A stretch of DNA of 64,000 nucleotides from Anaerolineae bacterium (GTDB taxonomy: Bacteria > Chloroflexota > Anaerolineae > Aggregatilineales > Aggregatilineaceae), in the NCBI GenBank assembly GCA_016930015.1, contig JAFGHR010000063.1:30635-94634 (forward strand). The letters run 5' to 3'. The notes under the pieces were generated by a model, which had not been told where the DNA came from, did not search any database, and saw nothing but the letters and a program-made list of their open reading frames with translations. Shown one piece after another: positions 9,531 through 18,705 of the stretch. The translations under genes were made by a program, and so were the position numbers. The stretch's first letter is position 1. Every line of letters begins with the position of its first letter.

Positions 9531-10064
9531 CTATGCACCAGGCCGGGTCCGGTTTCTGAGGTCCGGTTTGCGGCCTGCAAGCAGTTCGGTGATCACGTAG
9601 TAGATCGTGTCTGCTGAAGGTGGGCATCCTTGCACGAACACGTCAACATCGACCACTTCGTGTATAGGGCGTACAATCGGCAGCAAACTGGGGACGACCT
9701 GATCGGGTATCTGCGGCTGAACGTCCGCTGTCTCAAAATACGCCCGATCCATCACATCCCGAACTGGAATCGGATTGCGCATAGCCGGTATATTCGCTGC
9801 TACGGCACAGTCCCCCAGGGCGACCAGGATTTTGGTGTGAGCCCGGATTTTTTTGATTTTTGCTTCATCGTCTGTGCTGCTAACCGCTCCTTCGACGATA
9901 GCTACGTCAACCGAATCGGGATAGGTTTTGTTATCGACCAGGGGGCTGTAAACCACGTCGATTTTTTCGGCCAGTTCAATCAGCCGCTCATCCATGTCGA
10001 TCAGTGACATATGACAGCCTGAGCAACCGTCTAACCACACTGTAGCTACAGTAACTTTGCTCAT
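9531..10064 (-). CDS. hoxY: NAD-linked [NiFe] hydrogenase small subunit HoxY
   Basis: Small subunit that carries the proximal [4Fe-4S] cluster and passes electrons from HoxH to the diaphorase part. The four expected ligands are seen: Cys14 and Cys17 ([10 protein letters not shown]), Cys86 (ALGDCA) and Cys147 (VQGCPPSAD). The protein is 177 residues with no twin-arginine signal, as expected for the cytoplasmic group 3 enzymes rather than membrane uptake hydrogenases. It overlaps hoxU by 4 nt (ATGA) and is 11 nt from hoxH. Confidence 0.95.
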   Translation of the reverse strand: MSKVTVATVWLDGCSGCHMSLIDMDERLIELAEKIDVVYSPLVDNKTYPDSVDVAIVEGAVSSTDDEAKIKKIRAHTKILVALGDCAVAANIPAMRNPIPVRDVMDRAYFETADVQPQIPDQVVPSLLPIVRPIHEVVDVDVFVQGCPPSADTIYYVITELLAGRKPDLRNRTRPGA

Positions 10065-10780
10065 CGTTTTACCTCACGCATGCTCGACAGGTAGGGTAAA
10101 AATTCCTGGCGTTTAACCATTTCACCCACTGCCCGCCCTTTTTCGACCAGAGCGCCGACGGGGCAAACATTGACACATTTACCGCACGTGGTGCACGTTG
10201 GAGACTCGCCCCACGGCGTGTCCAGATCGCTGATGACTCGCGCATCGACACCACGCCCCTTAACATCCCAGGTGTGTGCCCCTTCGATCTCATCACAGAC
10301 GCGGACGCAGCGCAGGCACAAGATACAGCGATTGCGGTCAAGCGTAAAACGGCTGTGGGTCATATCCACCAAACGTACCGGCTGCAAGTTAGGATAACGG
10401 ACATGGTCCATTCCCAGGTGCTGCGCCAGGGATTGAAGTTCGCAGTGGCCATTTGATACGCACACCGCGCACACGTGGTTACCCTCTGAAAACAGCAGCT
10501 CCAGTATCATACGGCGGTAGCTGCGGAGCCGTTCGGAGTCCGTGAAGACCTCCATGCCTTCGTCGGCGTAGGTTGCACAGGCCGGAACCAGTTTGCGCCA
10601 GCCTTTTACCTCCACCAAACACAGGCGGCAGGCACCGGGTACTGACAGCCCTTCAATGTGGCACAGAGTCGGAATGGTGATATTGTTTTCGCGAGCCAGT
10701 TGCAGAATAGTCTGATCCTCGTGCGCGCCGACATCACGCCCGTCAATTTTCAGTGTCTTAATACGGGAACGCCTAGCCAT
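10061..10780 (-). CDS. hoxU: Hydrogenase diaphorase iron-sulfur subunit HoxU
   Basis: Electron-transfer subunit homologous to the N-terminal part of NuoG. In order: a [2Fe-2S] ferredoxin domain with Cys40, Cys51, Cys54 and Cys68; a His-Cys3 cluster region ([17 protein letters not shown]); and two [4Fe-4S] motifs, [11 protein letters not shown] and [12 protein letters not shown]. The 239 residues match HoxU. AGAGGGG precedes its ATG, 11 nt after hoxF ends. It bridges the NADH-oxidising HoxEF module to HoxY. Confidence 0.95.
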   Translation of the reverse strand: MARRSRIKTLKIDGRDVGAHEDQTILQLARENNITIPTLCHIEGLSVPGACRLCLVEVKGWRKLVPACATYADEGMEVFTDSERLRSYRRMILELLFSEGNHVCAVCVSNGHCELQSLAQHLGMDHVRYPNLQPVRLVDMTHSRFTLDRNRCILCLRCVRVCDEIEGAHTWDVKGRGVDARVISDLDTPWGESPTCTTCGKCVNVCPVGALVEKGRAVGEMVKRQEFLPYLSSMREVKR

Positions 10781-10791
10781 GGAACACCCCT

Positions 10792-12411
10792 CTACGAACC
10801 CGACTGCTTATCAGTCGCATCAACGATTTTGGTTAGATATTCCTCACGGAAATAACGCAGTGTGCTCAGCACAGGGTTCGGTGCCGACTGCCCTAAGCCG
10901 CACAAACTTGTGTTCTTCACCAGATCACACAATTGCTCTAACAACTCAAGGTCGGCACTCGTTGCCTTACCAGTCGCAATCTTATCTAACAGATTGTACA
11001 TCTGGGCGGTGCCGACGCGGCAGGGAATACACTTTCCGCACGATTCGGTTTTGCAGAACTCCATGAAGTATCTGGCGACTTCGACCATTGAGGAAGACGA
11101 ATCCATGACGATCATACCGCCCGATCCCATGATAGACCCCAACTCCGACAGCGATTCATAGTCAACGGGCGTTTCGATATACTGGTTGGGGATGCACCCT
11201 CCCGATGGGCCGCCCGTCTGGATAGCCTTGATCTGGCTGCCGTCCGGGGTACCACCGCCGATCTCATTCACGATTTCGTTCAGCGAGATACCCATTGGGA
11301 CTTCAATCAAGCCTGTATTTTTGATCTGGCCGGCCAGCGCAAAGACTTTTGTGCCTTTGCTTTCCTTTGTGCCGATGCCAGCATACCACGCGCCACCATT
11401 ACGGATGATGGGCGCAACATTGGCGAAAGTCTCAACATTGTTGATCAGCGTTGGCTCGCCCCACAACCCATGATCCGCCGGATAGGGCGGGCGTGGGCGC
11501 GGCATACCGCGCTTACCTTCGATGGAAGCCATCAAGGCTGTTTCTTCGCCACACACAAATGCACCGGCTCCCAGGCGAATATCCACGTTAAAGTTGACAC
11601 CGCTGCCGAGAATATTGTCGCCCAACAAACCGCTTCGTTTTGCCTGGCGAATTGCCATTTTCAGGCGCTGGATGGCGAGTGGATATTCGGCGCGCAGATA
11701 AACATACGCTTGCTCAGCGCCAACGGCGTAGGCGGCGATGGCCATACCCTCGATGACCCGGTGCGGGTCACTTTCGAGGACACTGCGATCCATAAACGCA
11801 CCCGGATCACCCTCATCCGCATTGCAGATCACATACTTGGTGTCGCTAATGGCCTTGGCTACGGTGGACCATTTAAGGCCGGTCGGGTAGCCACCGCCGC
11901 CGCGTCCACGCAGGCCGCTGATCACAACCTCATCAATCACTTCCGCCGGAGACATGTCGGTCAACGCCTTATCGAGCGCCGCATAACCACCGGCCAGGAT
12001 GTAATCCTCCAGGCTTTCAGGGTCTACAACACCGGAATTTTCAAGAACGATTTTGACCTGTCGCTTAAAGAACGGCACATTGGTCGCACACTGAAGCCGT
12101 TTAAGCGGTTTATTGCCCACGCTCTTGACGATATCGGCAGCGTCTTCGACTGTAACTTTCTCGTAAAGAATACCCTCCGGTTCAACCGATACCAGCGGGC
12201 CTGCGGCGCACAATCCCATACAGCCTACGCCTTTGATCGTGACATCATCCTGGCACCCCTGAGCCTCTATTTCAGCTTCGAGCGCTTTTTTTATGGTGTC
12301 ACCATGATGCGACAGGCAGCCAGCGGCCATACAAACACGCACACAGTGTGTGTGTCGCTTCTGGAGTTCGGCGTTTGCCTGCTCCTGAAGTTCTTCATAT
12401 ATGGTTGTCAT
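10792..12411 (-). CDS. hoxF: Hydrogenase diaphorase NADH/FMN subunit HoxF
   Basis: NAD(H)-reacting flavoprotein homologous to NuoF, here with an N-terminal thioredoxin-like [2Fe-2S] domain ([17 protein letters not shown] ... [12 protein letters not shown]) before the NuoF core. The core shows the FMN/NAD loop [33 protein letters not shown], and the C-terminal [4Fe-4S] motif [12 protein letters not shown] plus CGLGQ. The 539 residues are typical of HoxF. ATG overlaps the hoxE stop by 4 nt. With HoxE and HoxU it forms the diaphorase that couples H2 turnover to NAD+/NADH. Confidence 0.94.
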   Translation of the reverse strand: MTTIYEELQEQANAELQKRHTHCVRVCMAAGCLSHHGDTIKKALEAEIEAQGCQDDVTIKGVGCMGLCAAGPLVSVEPEGILYEKVTVEDAADIVKSVGNKPLKRLQCATNVPFFKRQVKIVLENSGVVDPESLEDYILAGGYAALDKALTDMSPAEVIDEVVISGLRGRGGGGYPTGLKWSTVAKAISDTKYVICNADEGDPGAFMDRSVLESDPHRVIEGMAIAAYAVGAEQAYVYLRAEYPLAIQRLKMAIRQAKRSGLLGDNILGSGVNFNVDIRLGAGAFVCGEETALMASIEGKRGMPRPRPPYPADHGLWGEPTLINNVETFANVAPIIRNGGAWYAGIGTKESKGTKVFALAGQIKNTGLIEVPMGISLNEIVNEIGGGTPDGSQIKAIQTGGPSGGCIPNQYIETPVDYESLSELGSIMGSGGMIVMDSSSSMVEVARYFMEFCKTESCGKCIPCRVGTAQMYNLLDKIATGKATSADLELLEQLCDLVKNTSLCGLGQSAPNPVLSTLRYFREEYLTKIVDATDKQSGS

Positions 12412-12905
12412 TTGCCTAATACCCCTTCCAGCCTTTCACGCAGGCTGTCCACCGTTGCATTACCTACAACCTCGCCATCAACTACGGCAGCCGGTGCAAG
12501 ACCACACGCGCCCACACAGCGCACTGTCAACACGGACAATTTTCTGTCCTCTGTCGTGTTGCCAGGAACAACACCATACGTCTCCTCGATAAAGTCGAGC
12601 AGTTTTTGTGCTTTTTTGATGTAACAGGCTGTACCCAGGCACACCGAACAGACGTGCTCGCCTTGGGGCTTCAAATTGAAGAAATGATAAAACGTCGCTA
12701 CGCCATAAACTTGACTGGGAGCGACACGGAGCGCATGTGAAACGAATAGAAGTGTCTCGTCATCCAGATATCCGAACGCCTCCTGAGCAGTATGTAAGGT
12801 CTCGATCAAGGCATCAGGACGATAGCCATTCCGGCGCATCGTCGCCTCAACGAGCCGCCACTGTTTGTCATCAGAAGGCAAGGCAACTCTTGAAGGGCTA
12901 CGCAT
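12408..12905 (-). CDS. hoxE: Hydrogenase diaphorase subunit HoxE (NuoE-like)
   Basis: Thioredoxin-fold [2Fe-2S] subunit, first gene of the operon. Cluster ligands sit in [14 protein letters not shown] and [11 protein letters not shown]. The start at 12905 ([11 protein letters not shown]) gives 165 residues, normal for HoxE; the open frame reaches 13094 but the added residues are low-complexity and lack homology features. AAAGGGG lies upstream. HoxE distinguishes the five-subunit cyanobacterial/Chloroflexus-type enzyme from four-subunit HoxFUYH. No hypABCDEF metal-centre assembly genes are in the window. Confidence 0.93.
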   Translation of the reverse strand: MRSPSRVALPSDDKQWRLVEATMRRNGYRPDALIETLHTAQEAFGYLDDETLLFVSHALRVAPSQVYGVATFYHFFNLKPQGEHVCSVCLGTACYIKKAQKLLDFIEETYGVVPGNTTEDRKLSVLTVRCVGACGLAPAAVVDGEVVGNATVDSLRERLEGVLGK

Positions 12906-12957
12906 CGTTTTTTCCCCTTTGGCAGGACTGTCGTCGAATAGGAAGTTCTCGGCGGGC

Positions 12958-12988
12958 AGTATAGTATAGCCCTCACCAAGATAGGCAA
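12958..12988 (-). promoter_or_regulatory. Possible hox operon promoter
   Basis: On the minus strand TTGCCT (12983-12988) is followed by overlapping TATACT boxes at 12963-12968 (spacer 14) and 12958-12963 (spacer 19). The -10 is good and the distance of ~50 nt to the hoxE ATG is suitable, but neither spacer is ideal. Confidence 0.35.
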
Positions 12989-13628
12989 TTATGCATGTAC
13001 AAGGCCATAACAAAAAGTGATAATTTTCACAATAATACATTCCATATGTACATACATCCAGCGCAGACTTTACGTATAATTCATTAGATTTCACTCAAAA
13101 GTGGCATGATATATAACCCACCATCGTAATGAATGTAAGGCTGAACCGGGAAAAATAATCTCCCATTTGTGGGGGCTAGGACCATCATTTTGATGGCGCA
13201 GCCAAAGTGTGTGTACGGTGTGCTCACCAGTTACTCCCATTAGACAATAATAATATACTCAAATAGCTCATCAGTTATCTTTAACAAAAACGGGCGTTTC
13301 AAGAATGTAATGGTAGATTTTGATGCTGTGAGCCGAGTATGATGGCACCCTAAACACCGCACACTTGACGAAAAATCGGAAAGCACGACTCGCAACAACA
13401 GGAGAATGTACACAAGCAGTGTACTCTGAAACCGCGTTTTTAATGTAAAATAGGGTGGGATCGGTCAGTCCGCGTACTACATTTCGGCGGGGAAACTCGA
13501 AAACAAAATCTTTGTCCCTGGGTTTTAGCGTCAATTGGGAGTATCCTTGACCGGAAACAGGCTTTGCGAGTTACTCGAAGCCGGGTATTATCTGCTAGGA
13601 ATCGAGATTATGAAAACGAGAGTAGGCC
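12989..13628. other. Long AT-rich intergenic region between hox operon and RRM-PHAX gene
   Basis: About 640 bp without a supported gene. It is visibly richer in A+T than its surroundings. An 87-codon TTG-initiated ORF on the minus strand (13271-13534) has an AAGGA about 10 nt upstream but no recognisable homology and atypical composition, so I do not call it. A TATTAT box at 13586-13591 lies 38 nt before the RRM-PHAX start and could be its -10; the matching -35 (TTTGCG) is poor. Confidence 0.5.
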
Positions 13629-14498
13629 ATGATCGCTAAGCTGTACTTGGCCAACCTGCCCCCAACCATTTCAGAAAACCAACTGCAAGACCTATTTGCT
13701 GAGGTGGGCCAGTCGGAACGTATCAAGTTTATCGGCCAAAAAGAAGACAGCGCGTCTAAAACACGTGCTTTGATATGGATACAAACTGAGAGCTCGTTAA
13801 CAACCATTCTGGAGCAGTTTAACGGTCACGAGATAAACGGCTACCGGTTGGCAGTTACGCCCTCCAAAGCGCCTTCTGAACTGCCTGATCTCACTGCCGA
13901 ACAGCACGCGGTCGTTCAGGACATTGCCGATCAATTAGGCGAGACAGAACGTATTCCCTGTCGTCAAATTCGGGATACAGTACGCCTATGTGGTGTCGCG
14001 TTTGCTCGCTCTGTCCTGGAAGAAACTATAGCCGTTGAAGAAGCTGGCGGTATGGTGACCCAGGACGGCAGCCGCCGCCGCACGCCGGGCGGAGTCTTTT
14101 TTTATCTGGCTCGCGGGCGTATGGCGCTGAGTTTGAAGTATCGCATTTTTTCAAGTGTGCAAAAGAAACAAACAGCAGATGCGGGTAATGACAAAGCTCA
14201 GGACAAATCCGCCAAAGACGCGGCATCAGACACCGGACATACGCCATCACAAACCGGCGAACACCGCGCCGCGCCACCCGATCCGGCTCCTGTTGTGTCA
14301 CCCGAAGAACTGTCGGTAGCCCAGCAGCAGCTTGAGGATCTGCGCGAAGCACACCAAAACGCGCAGGCCAATCTAATCGCACTTCAGAATCGCTCGTCAG
14401 GCAAACCGGGTGGCACATTTACGGCTATCAAAAAGGTGTTCGACTTACAACGTCAAATCGAGGCCGTTCTCAAAAAATATCCCCAGCTTAGCGAGTAG
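13629..14498 (+). CDS. RNA-binding protein: RRM plus PHAX-like RNA-binding domain
   Basis: Residues 3-78 are an RNA recognition motif (RNP2-like KLYLANLPP; RNP1 region KTRALIWIQ is degenerate). Residues ~88-165 resemble the RNA-binding domain of the eukaryotic snRNA export adaptor PHAX: IADQLGE, helices, then EEAGGMVTQDG and the hallmark SRRRTPGGVFFYL (148-160). A Lys/Ala/Pro-rich linker (180-225), a short helical stretch, and a conserved-looking GGTFTAIKKVFDLQRQIEAV tail follow. Presumably it binds single-stranded RNA; the target is unknown. The ATG follows GAGAGTAGGCC. The gene stands alone between the hydrogenase operon and the glycan island. The RRM is certain; the PHAX match is from memory of the human sequence. 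Confidence 0.8.
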   Translation: MIAKLYLANLPPTISENQLQDLFAEVGQSERIKFIGQKEDSASKTRALIWIQTESSLTTILEQFNGHEINGYRLAVTPSKAPSELPDLTAEQHAVVQDIADQLGETERIPCRQIRDTVRLCGVAFARSVLEETIAVEEAGGMVTQDGSRRRTPGGVFFYLARGRMALSLKYRIFSSVQKKQTADAGNDKAQDKSAKDAASDTGHTPSQTGEHRAAPPDPAPVVSPEELSVAQQQLEDLREAHQNAQANLIALQNRSSGKPGGTFTAIKKVFDLQRQIEAVLKKYPQLSE

Positions 14499-14603
14499 CG
14501 GCTGGCGTAGTGCTGCGCAGGTCCTGCTGTTTGTTTGGTTTGTTTGATCTCCCGCAGCGTGACACTGCTGTCGATCTAACACCAACCTGTTTAGGTTTTC
14601 ACG

Positions 14604-15602
14604 ATGAACGAGTTACAGATCAGCGTTGTGATGCCCGTTTACAACGCGGCAAATTTTGTGCGCGATGCTGTTGAATCCGCATTGGCGCAGCCCGAAGTCG
14701 CCGAAGTCATCCTTGTAGAAGATGGCTCACCGTATGGTGATCTCGCGATTTGTGAGCAGTTGGCCGGTGATTATGACCGGGTCAAGCTGTTCCGCCACCC
14801 CAACGGCGAAAACCGGGGGGCCGGTCCTTCCCGGAATCTGGGCATTCTGAAAAGTCGGTGTGACTATATCGCGTTTCTGGATGCTGACGATTTTTATTTG
14901 CCCGATCGGTTCAAAACGGCCCGCCAGGTTTTTGAGGCTCATCCGGATGCCGAAGGGGTTTACGAAGCTATCGGCGTACATTTTGAAACAGAAGTTACCA
15001 GGCAGCGTTGGACTGCACGTCAGGGTGAATATTTGACAACGGTAAGCGAACCCGTCGAACCAGGCGATTTGTTCTCTGTACTGGTCGCGGGTACGCATGG
15101 GCATTTTAGCGGTGACGGGTTGGTGGTGCATCGCTCGGTTTTTTCCCGATGTGGGTATTTTCCCGATCTTCGTTTGCACCAGGATACCGCCATGTGGATC
15201 AAGATCGCGGCTGTAGCCCGGTTGTATCCCGGCAGCCTGGAAACCCCGGTTGCCATGCGCCGCGCGCATGATGCAAACCGCGCTGATCAGAGTCGGTCGG
15301 AATCGGAAAACATACATTTGCGGTACATGATGTGGAAAACATTATGGGCATGGAGCATCAAGGCATTACCCATTGAAAAACAAGCGCAGCTTTTTGATGC
15401 CTACGTATGGTTCATGCAGCAAAAATGGCAGGCTCAGGGTACGATCAAACGCTGCTTTCGGACAATCGCTGCATTGACGCCGTATCTCGCTCGTTGGCCC
15501 AAACTGCTGCGTTCTGCGTACTTCAACCGGGTTTATTTTCCGCTATTTCGCGTGGATAGGCTTATTGTAGAAAAACTGCGTTCACGCATGGGCCGCAAGT
15601 GA
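14604..15602 (+). CDS. Glycosyltransferase family 2
   Basis: GT-A fold transferase that adds a sugar from a nucleotide donor. It opens with ISVVMPVYNAANFVRDAVES, has LVEDGSPYGD, NRGAGPSRNLGI and the metal/nucleotide motif DADD (in IAFLDADDFYLPDRF). A C-terminal ~70-residue basic helical region may contact the membrane. No strong ribosome site is visible before the ATG at 14604. First gene of the plus-strand glycan island, 16 nt before the FkbM gene. Confidence 0.88.
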   Translation: MNELQISVVMPVYNAANFVRDAVESALAQPEVAEVILVEDGSPYGDLAICEQLAGDYDRVKLFRHPNGENRGAGPSRNLGILKSRCDYIAFLDADDFYLPDRFKTARQVFEAHPDAEGVYEAIGVHFETEVTRQRWTARQGEYLTTVSEPVEPGDLFSVLVAGTHGHFSGDGLVVHRSVFSRCGYFPDLRLHQDTAMWIKIAAVARLYPGSLETPVAMRRAHDANRADQSRSESENIHLRYMMWKTLWAWSIKALPIEKQAQLFDAYVWFMQQKWQAQGTIKRCFRTIAALTPYLARWPKLLRSAYFNRVYFPLFRVDRLIVEKLRSRMGRK

Positions 15603-15618
15603 TCACGGTGAGAACACG

Positions 15619-16323
15619 ATGAATCTGGTGAAACGTGTAAAGGGAAAAGTTGTTTACGAGTGGTCGCGGCTGAAACGCGTAACCCGGCGCGGGTATCGCG
15701 TCACGGCCCACTATCCGGTTGAGCGTCACGGCAGTGATTACGGCGGCTGGACGATTTGCCCTGAAGGTTTATCACCTCAAAGTATTGTGTATTCGTTCGG
15801 TGTTGGTGAGGATATTTCGTTCGATCTGTCGCTTATTGAGCGTTATGGCGTTCAGGTCTACGCGTTTGATCCAACTCCGCGCTCAATAGACTGGGTGAAC
15901 GTACAAACGCTGCCACCTCAGTTTCACTTTTCCCCGTATGGTATCGCAGACCGCAATGGGACGGCCCGGTTTTATCCCCCAGAAAACCCGGCCCACGTTT
16001 CACATACGGTTCTTTTTCGAGATACAACCGCAGAGAATGTAATTGATGTACCCATGAAAACGCTGGACACAATCGCCGCCGAGTTGCAGCACAGCCATAT
16101 TGATATCCTCAAGATGGATATTGAGGGCGCTGAGTACGCCGTGATACCGTCGATAGTGAACAGCCGGGCGACGATCAACCAAATCCTGGTCGAGTTCCAC
16201 CACCGTTTTGATGGCATCACACCACGCCAGACGCGAAACGCGGTTGTGATGCTCAGAAAAAACGGGTATGATCTTTTCCACGTTTCAGAAACAGAAGAAG
16301 AATTCGCTTTCATAAAGACATAA
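15619..16323 (+). CDS. FkbM-family methyltransferase
   Basis: SAM-dependent O-methyltransferase of the FkbM family, often found in glycan loci, where it methylates sugar hydroxyls. Key features are IVYSFGVGEDISFDLSLIE (SAM loop), VYAFDPTPRS, and the family signature IDILKMDIEGAEY near residues 157-169. The 234 residues are normal. It follows the GT2 gene by 16 nt and precedes the sulfotransferase remnant by 5 nt. Confidence 0.88.
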   Translation: MNLVKRVKGKVVYEWSRLKRVTRRGYRVTAHYPVERHGSDYGGWTICPEGLSPQSIVYSFGVGEDISFDLSLIERYGVQVYAFDPTPRSIDWVNVQTLPPQFHFSPYGIADRNGTARFYPPENPAHVSHTVLFRDTTAENVIDVPMKTLDTIAAELQHSHIDILKMDIEGAEYAVIPSIVNSRATINQILVEFHHRFDGITPRQTRNAVVMLRKNGYDLFHVSETEEEFAFIKT

Positions 16324-16328
16324 ATGGC

Positions 16329-16556
16329 ATGCCCAGACGACTAACCCGTATTCCCGCTGCCACTTCACATAAGATAACGACCTGGCGGCTGAAGCAGCAG
16401 ATCAGCCGTTTTTCTTTTGATGGTAGTTACCCGCGTGTTTACTTTTACCACCTGCGCAAGGCCGCCGGGACCAGCATCAATCATATGTTTCTGGCGTTGA
16501 GCGGCGAATCTAACCGTCTCGAAAAAGTAATCGTACAGCGAGCGTCCGGTTCATGA
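16329..16556 (+). pseudogene. Truncated sulfotransferase-family gene (N-terminal remnant)
   Basis: A 75-residue reading frame that ends where a sulfotransferase should continue. Residues 35-55 read YPRVYFYHLRKAAGTSINHM, matching the 5'-phosphosulfate-binding loop (HIPKTAGTS type) of sulfotransferases that use PAPS. The remaining ~200 residues, including the 3'-phosphate site, are missing, and the TGA overlaps the ATG of the next gene (ATGA). It may be a deletion scar; a functional short protein is unlikely but cannot be excluded, since the coupling to the next gene is intact. Confidence 0.6.
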
Positions 16557-17626
16557 GCACGTTTCCACGGGTTACCTTTGGCATGATCGTGCTCAACGGC
16601 GAACCTTTCGTCCGGTATAATTTGCGTGCCCTGTACCCATTTGCACATGAAATCATCGTTGTGGAAGGTGCTGCCCCTGCGGCGGCGGCAATCGCTACGC
16701 CCGATGGTCACTCCCGTGATTCAACGCTGGAAACGCTCCGCCGCTTCAAAGCCGAAGAAGACCCGGACGATAAGCTGATCATCATCACGCGGGATGGGTT
16801 CTGGAGCGAAAAAGACGAAATGTCGCAGGCATATGCAAAACGCGCCACCGGTGATTACCTGTGGCAGATCGACAGCGATGAATTTTACCATCCGGAAGAC
16901 ATGCAGCGCGTGCTTGAAATGCTCAAGCATGATCCGGATATTACCGTGGTTTCAGTTAAAGAGATTACATTTTGGGGCGGTCCGGATGTCATCTGTGACG
17001 GTTGGTACCTGCGGCGGGGTGCAGAAAACTGCTTCCGAGTGTTCAAGTGGGGCGAAGGCTACACCTATGTTACCCACCGGCCCCCAACCGTACACGATGC
17101 GCAGGGGCGCGATCTGCGGTCGCTGAAGTGGATTCAAGCGCCAGAAATGACCCGGCGCGGGGTGATCATGTATCATTATTCGCTGCTGCTGCCCCGGCAG
17201 GTCATGGAAAAATGTGAATACTACGGCAAGGTAGACTGGGAAAAACGAACGCAGGCTTTACAGTGGGCACAAGACACGTTTATGGGTCTCGATAAGCCGT
17301 TTCGTGTACACAACGTGTATGCTTACCCGTCATGGCTGGAACGCTTCCACGGAAAACATCCCCCATCGATCAACGCGATGTGGCACGATCTGCAAACCGG
17401 CCAAGGGGGATTTGAACTCCGCCAGACAGAAGACGTTGAACGCCTGCTGCGCTCACCCCGGTATCGTTTATTGCGGTTTGTGATCACATATGCCGACTAC
17501 CCGGCCCGCTGGATCAAATCGATCCGTGAAAACAAAAAAGTCCGGCATGGTTACCTGGGCGTGCGTGTGCGTGTTTTGCGCGTGCTGCGTTGGTTGGGCA
17601 TCCGGGCCTTTGAGCAAAACGGATAA
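16553..17626 (+). CDS. Glycosyltransferase, GT2-like
   Basis: GT-A-type protein of 357 residues: VTFGMIVLNGEPFVRYNLRA start (the 'glycosyltransferase involved in cell wall biogenesis' pattern), DGHSRDSTLETL, and YLWQIDSDEFYHPEDM with the DSD metal site. It is followed by a long family-specific C-terminal half ending in a very basic helix (VRHGYLGVRVRVLRVLRWLG) that may attach to the membrane. The start codon overlaps the stop of the sulfotransferase remnant. Donor and acceptor are unknown. Confidence 0.8.
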   Translation: MSTFPRVTFGMIVLNGEPFVRYNLRALYPFAHEIIVVEGAAPAAAAIATPDGHSRDSTLETLRRFKAEEDPDDKLIIITRDGFWSEKDEMSQAYAKRATGDYLWQIDSDEFYHPEDMQRVLEMLKHDPDITVVSVKEITFWGGPDVICDGWYLRRGAENCFRVFKWGEGYTYVTHRPPTVHDAQGRDLRSLKWIQAPEMTRRGVIMYHYSLLLPRQVMEKCEYYGKVDWEKRTQALQWAQDTFMGLDKPFRVHNVYAYPSWLERFHGKHPPSINAMWHDLQTGQGGFELRQTEDVERLLRSPRYRLLRFVITYADYPARWIKSIRENKKVRHGYLGVRVRVLRVLRWLGIRAFEQNG

Positions 17627-17669
17627 TTCGCCTGCGGCCCGGTCTAGCTGCCTCTTTGGAGAATCATTT

Positions 17670-18677
17670 GTGACTGATAATTCCGCCAACCTGCCGCCCG
17701 CGCCTGCCGGACGTACCGGCTGGCCCTGGATTGGTACGCCCGCCTCATGCGATACCGGCACGACCTATCCGCGCATCACCATCGTGACGCCGTCGTATAA
17801 CCAGGGGCGGTATATCGAAGAGACGATTCGTTCCGTGCTGATGCAGGGTTACCCAAACCTGGAATATATCATGATTGACGGGGGCAGCACCGATGAAACG
17901 CTCGATGTTATACGCCGTTACGAGAATCACTTGAGTTTCTGGGTCAGCGAACCGGATAACGGCCAGGCGAACGCCATCAACAAAGGTTTTGCGCGCAGCA
18001 GCGGCGATATCATGGGCTGGCTGAATTCAGACGATGTCTTGCTGCCCAATGCATTACACACTGTAGCCTACACGTTTATGCGTAAACCCGGCGTTCACGT
18101 CATGACCGGGCTGCGCAGGATCGTAAACGGCGAAGGGCAGTTTGTGCGGAACTGGTTCGTCTGGATGCCTACACCCGACGTGCTCCGGCGGCAGTGTGTG
18201 ATCGCGCAGGAAACAACGTTCTGGCGGCGCGCGGTCTGGGAACACATCGGACCTGTTGACGAAAGTTACCAGTTCGCCATGGACTATGAATACTGGATTC
18301 GTATGCTCGACGCGGGTTATACGTTCGAGCTGGTGCCGCGTTACCTGGGTGTGTTTCGCGAGCACGATGAGGCCAAAACCACGGCATGGAAACATGTTCG
18401 AGCCAGCGATCTGGCCCGGTTGTTTCAGGCGTATGGCATCGCCGAAGATGAAAACGACGCGCTGCGGCAGTTAGTGCCGCTCCTGGGGCGAAACTGGCAG
18501 CAGAAACGCCTGTTTTTGAAGGAACTCGGACAAAAAAGCTGGTCGAATCACGGGTGGGTATTCCCGGCAGCCTGCCGCTTACTTTCCATGCCAATAGTAA
18601 CACCGGTCATCATTTGGGCGCATAAACGGTATAATCACATGCGCGGTCGTTTCGTTCACAAACCGGCTGCTTTCTGA
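17670..18677 (+). CDS. Glycosyltransferase family 2
   Basis: Canonical GT2: RITIVTPSYNQGRYIEETIR, IMIDGGSTDETLDVI, SEPDNGQANAINKGFARSSG and MGWLNSDDVLLPNAL (DD metal site), then a TFWRRAVWEHIG acceptor-side segment and DYEYWIRM. I choose the GTG at 17670 because TTTGGAG is 8 nt upstream; an in-frame ATG at 17490 lies inside the preceding gene and adds non-homologous residues. 335 residues. Confidence 0.88.
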   Translation: MTDNSANLPPAPAGRTGWPWIGTPASCDTGTTYPRITIVTPSYNQGRYIEETIRSVLMQGYPNLEYIMIDGGSTDETLDVIRRYENHLSFWVSEPDNGQANAINKGFARSSGDIMGWLNSDDVLLPNALHTVAYTFMRKPGVHVMTGLRRIVNGEGQFVRNWFVWMPTPDVLRRQCVIAQETTFWRRAVWEHIGPVDESYQFAMDYEYWIRMLDAGYTFELVPRYLGVFREHDEAKTTAWKHVRASDLARLFQAYGIAEDENDALRQLVPLLGRNWQQKRLFLKELGQKSWSNHGWVFPAACRLLSMPIVTPVIIWAHKRYNHMRGRFVHKPAAF

Positions 18678-18705
18678 GTGCGTGAGATGGGAACGAGAAT
18701 ATAAC

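Noticed and set aside
7556..12905. Membrane uptake hydrogenase (hupSL/hyaAB)
   Set aside because: No twin-arginine signal on the small subunit and presence of HoxEFU diaphorase genes.
13271..13534. 87-codon ORF on the minus strand between hox and the RRM-PHAX gene
   Set aside because: TTG start, unusual composition, no recognisable domain, and it lies in an AT-rich intergenic region; an AAGGA is present but not enough to call it.
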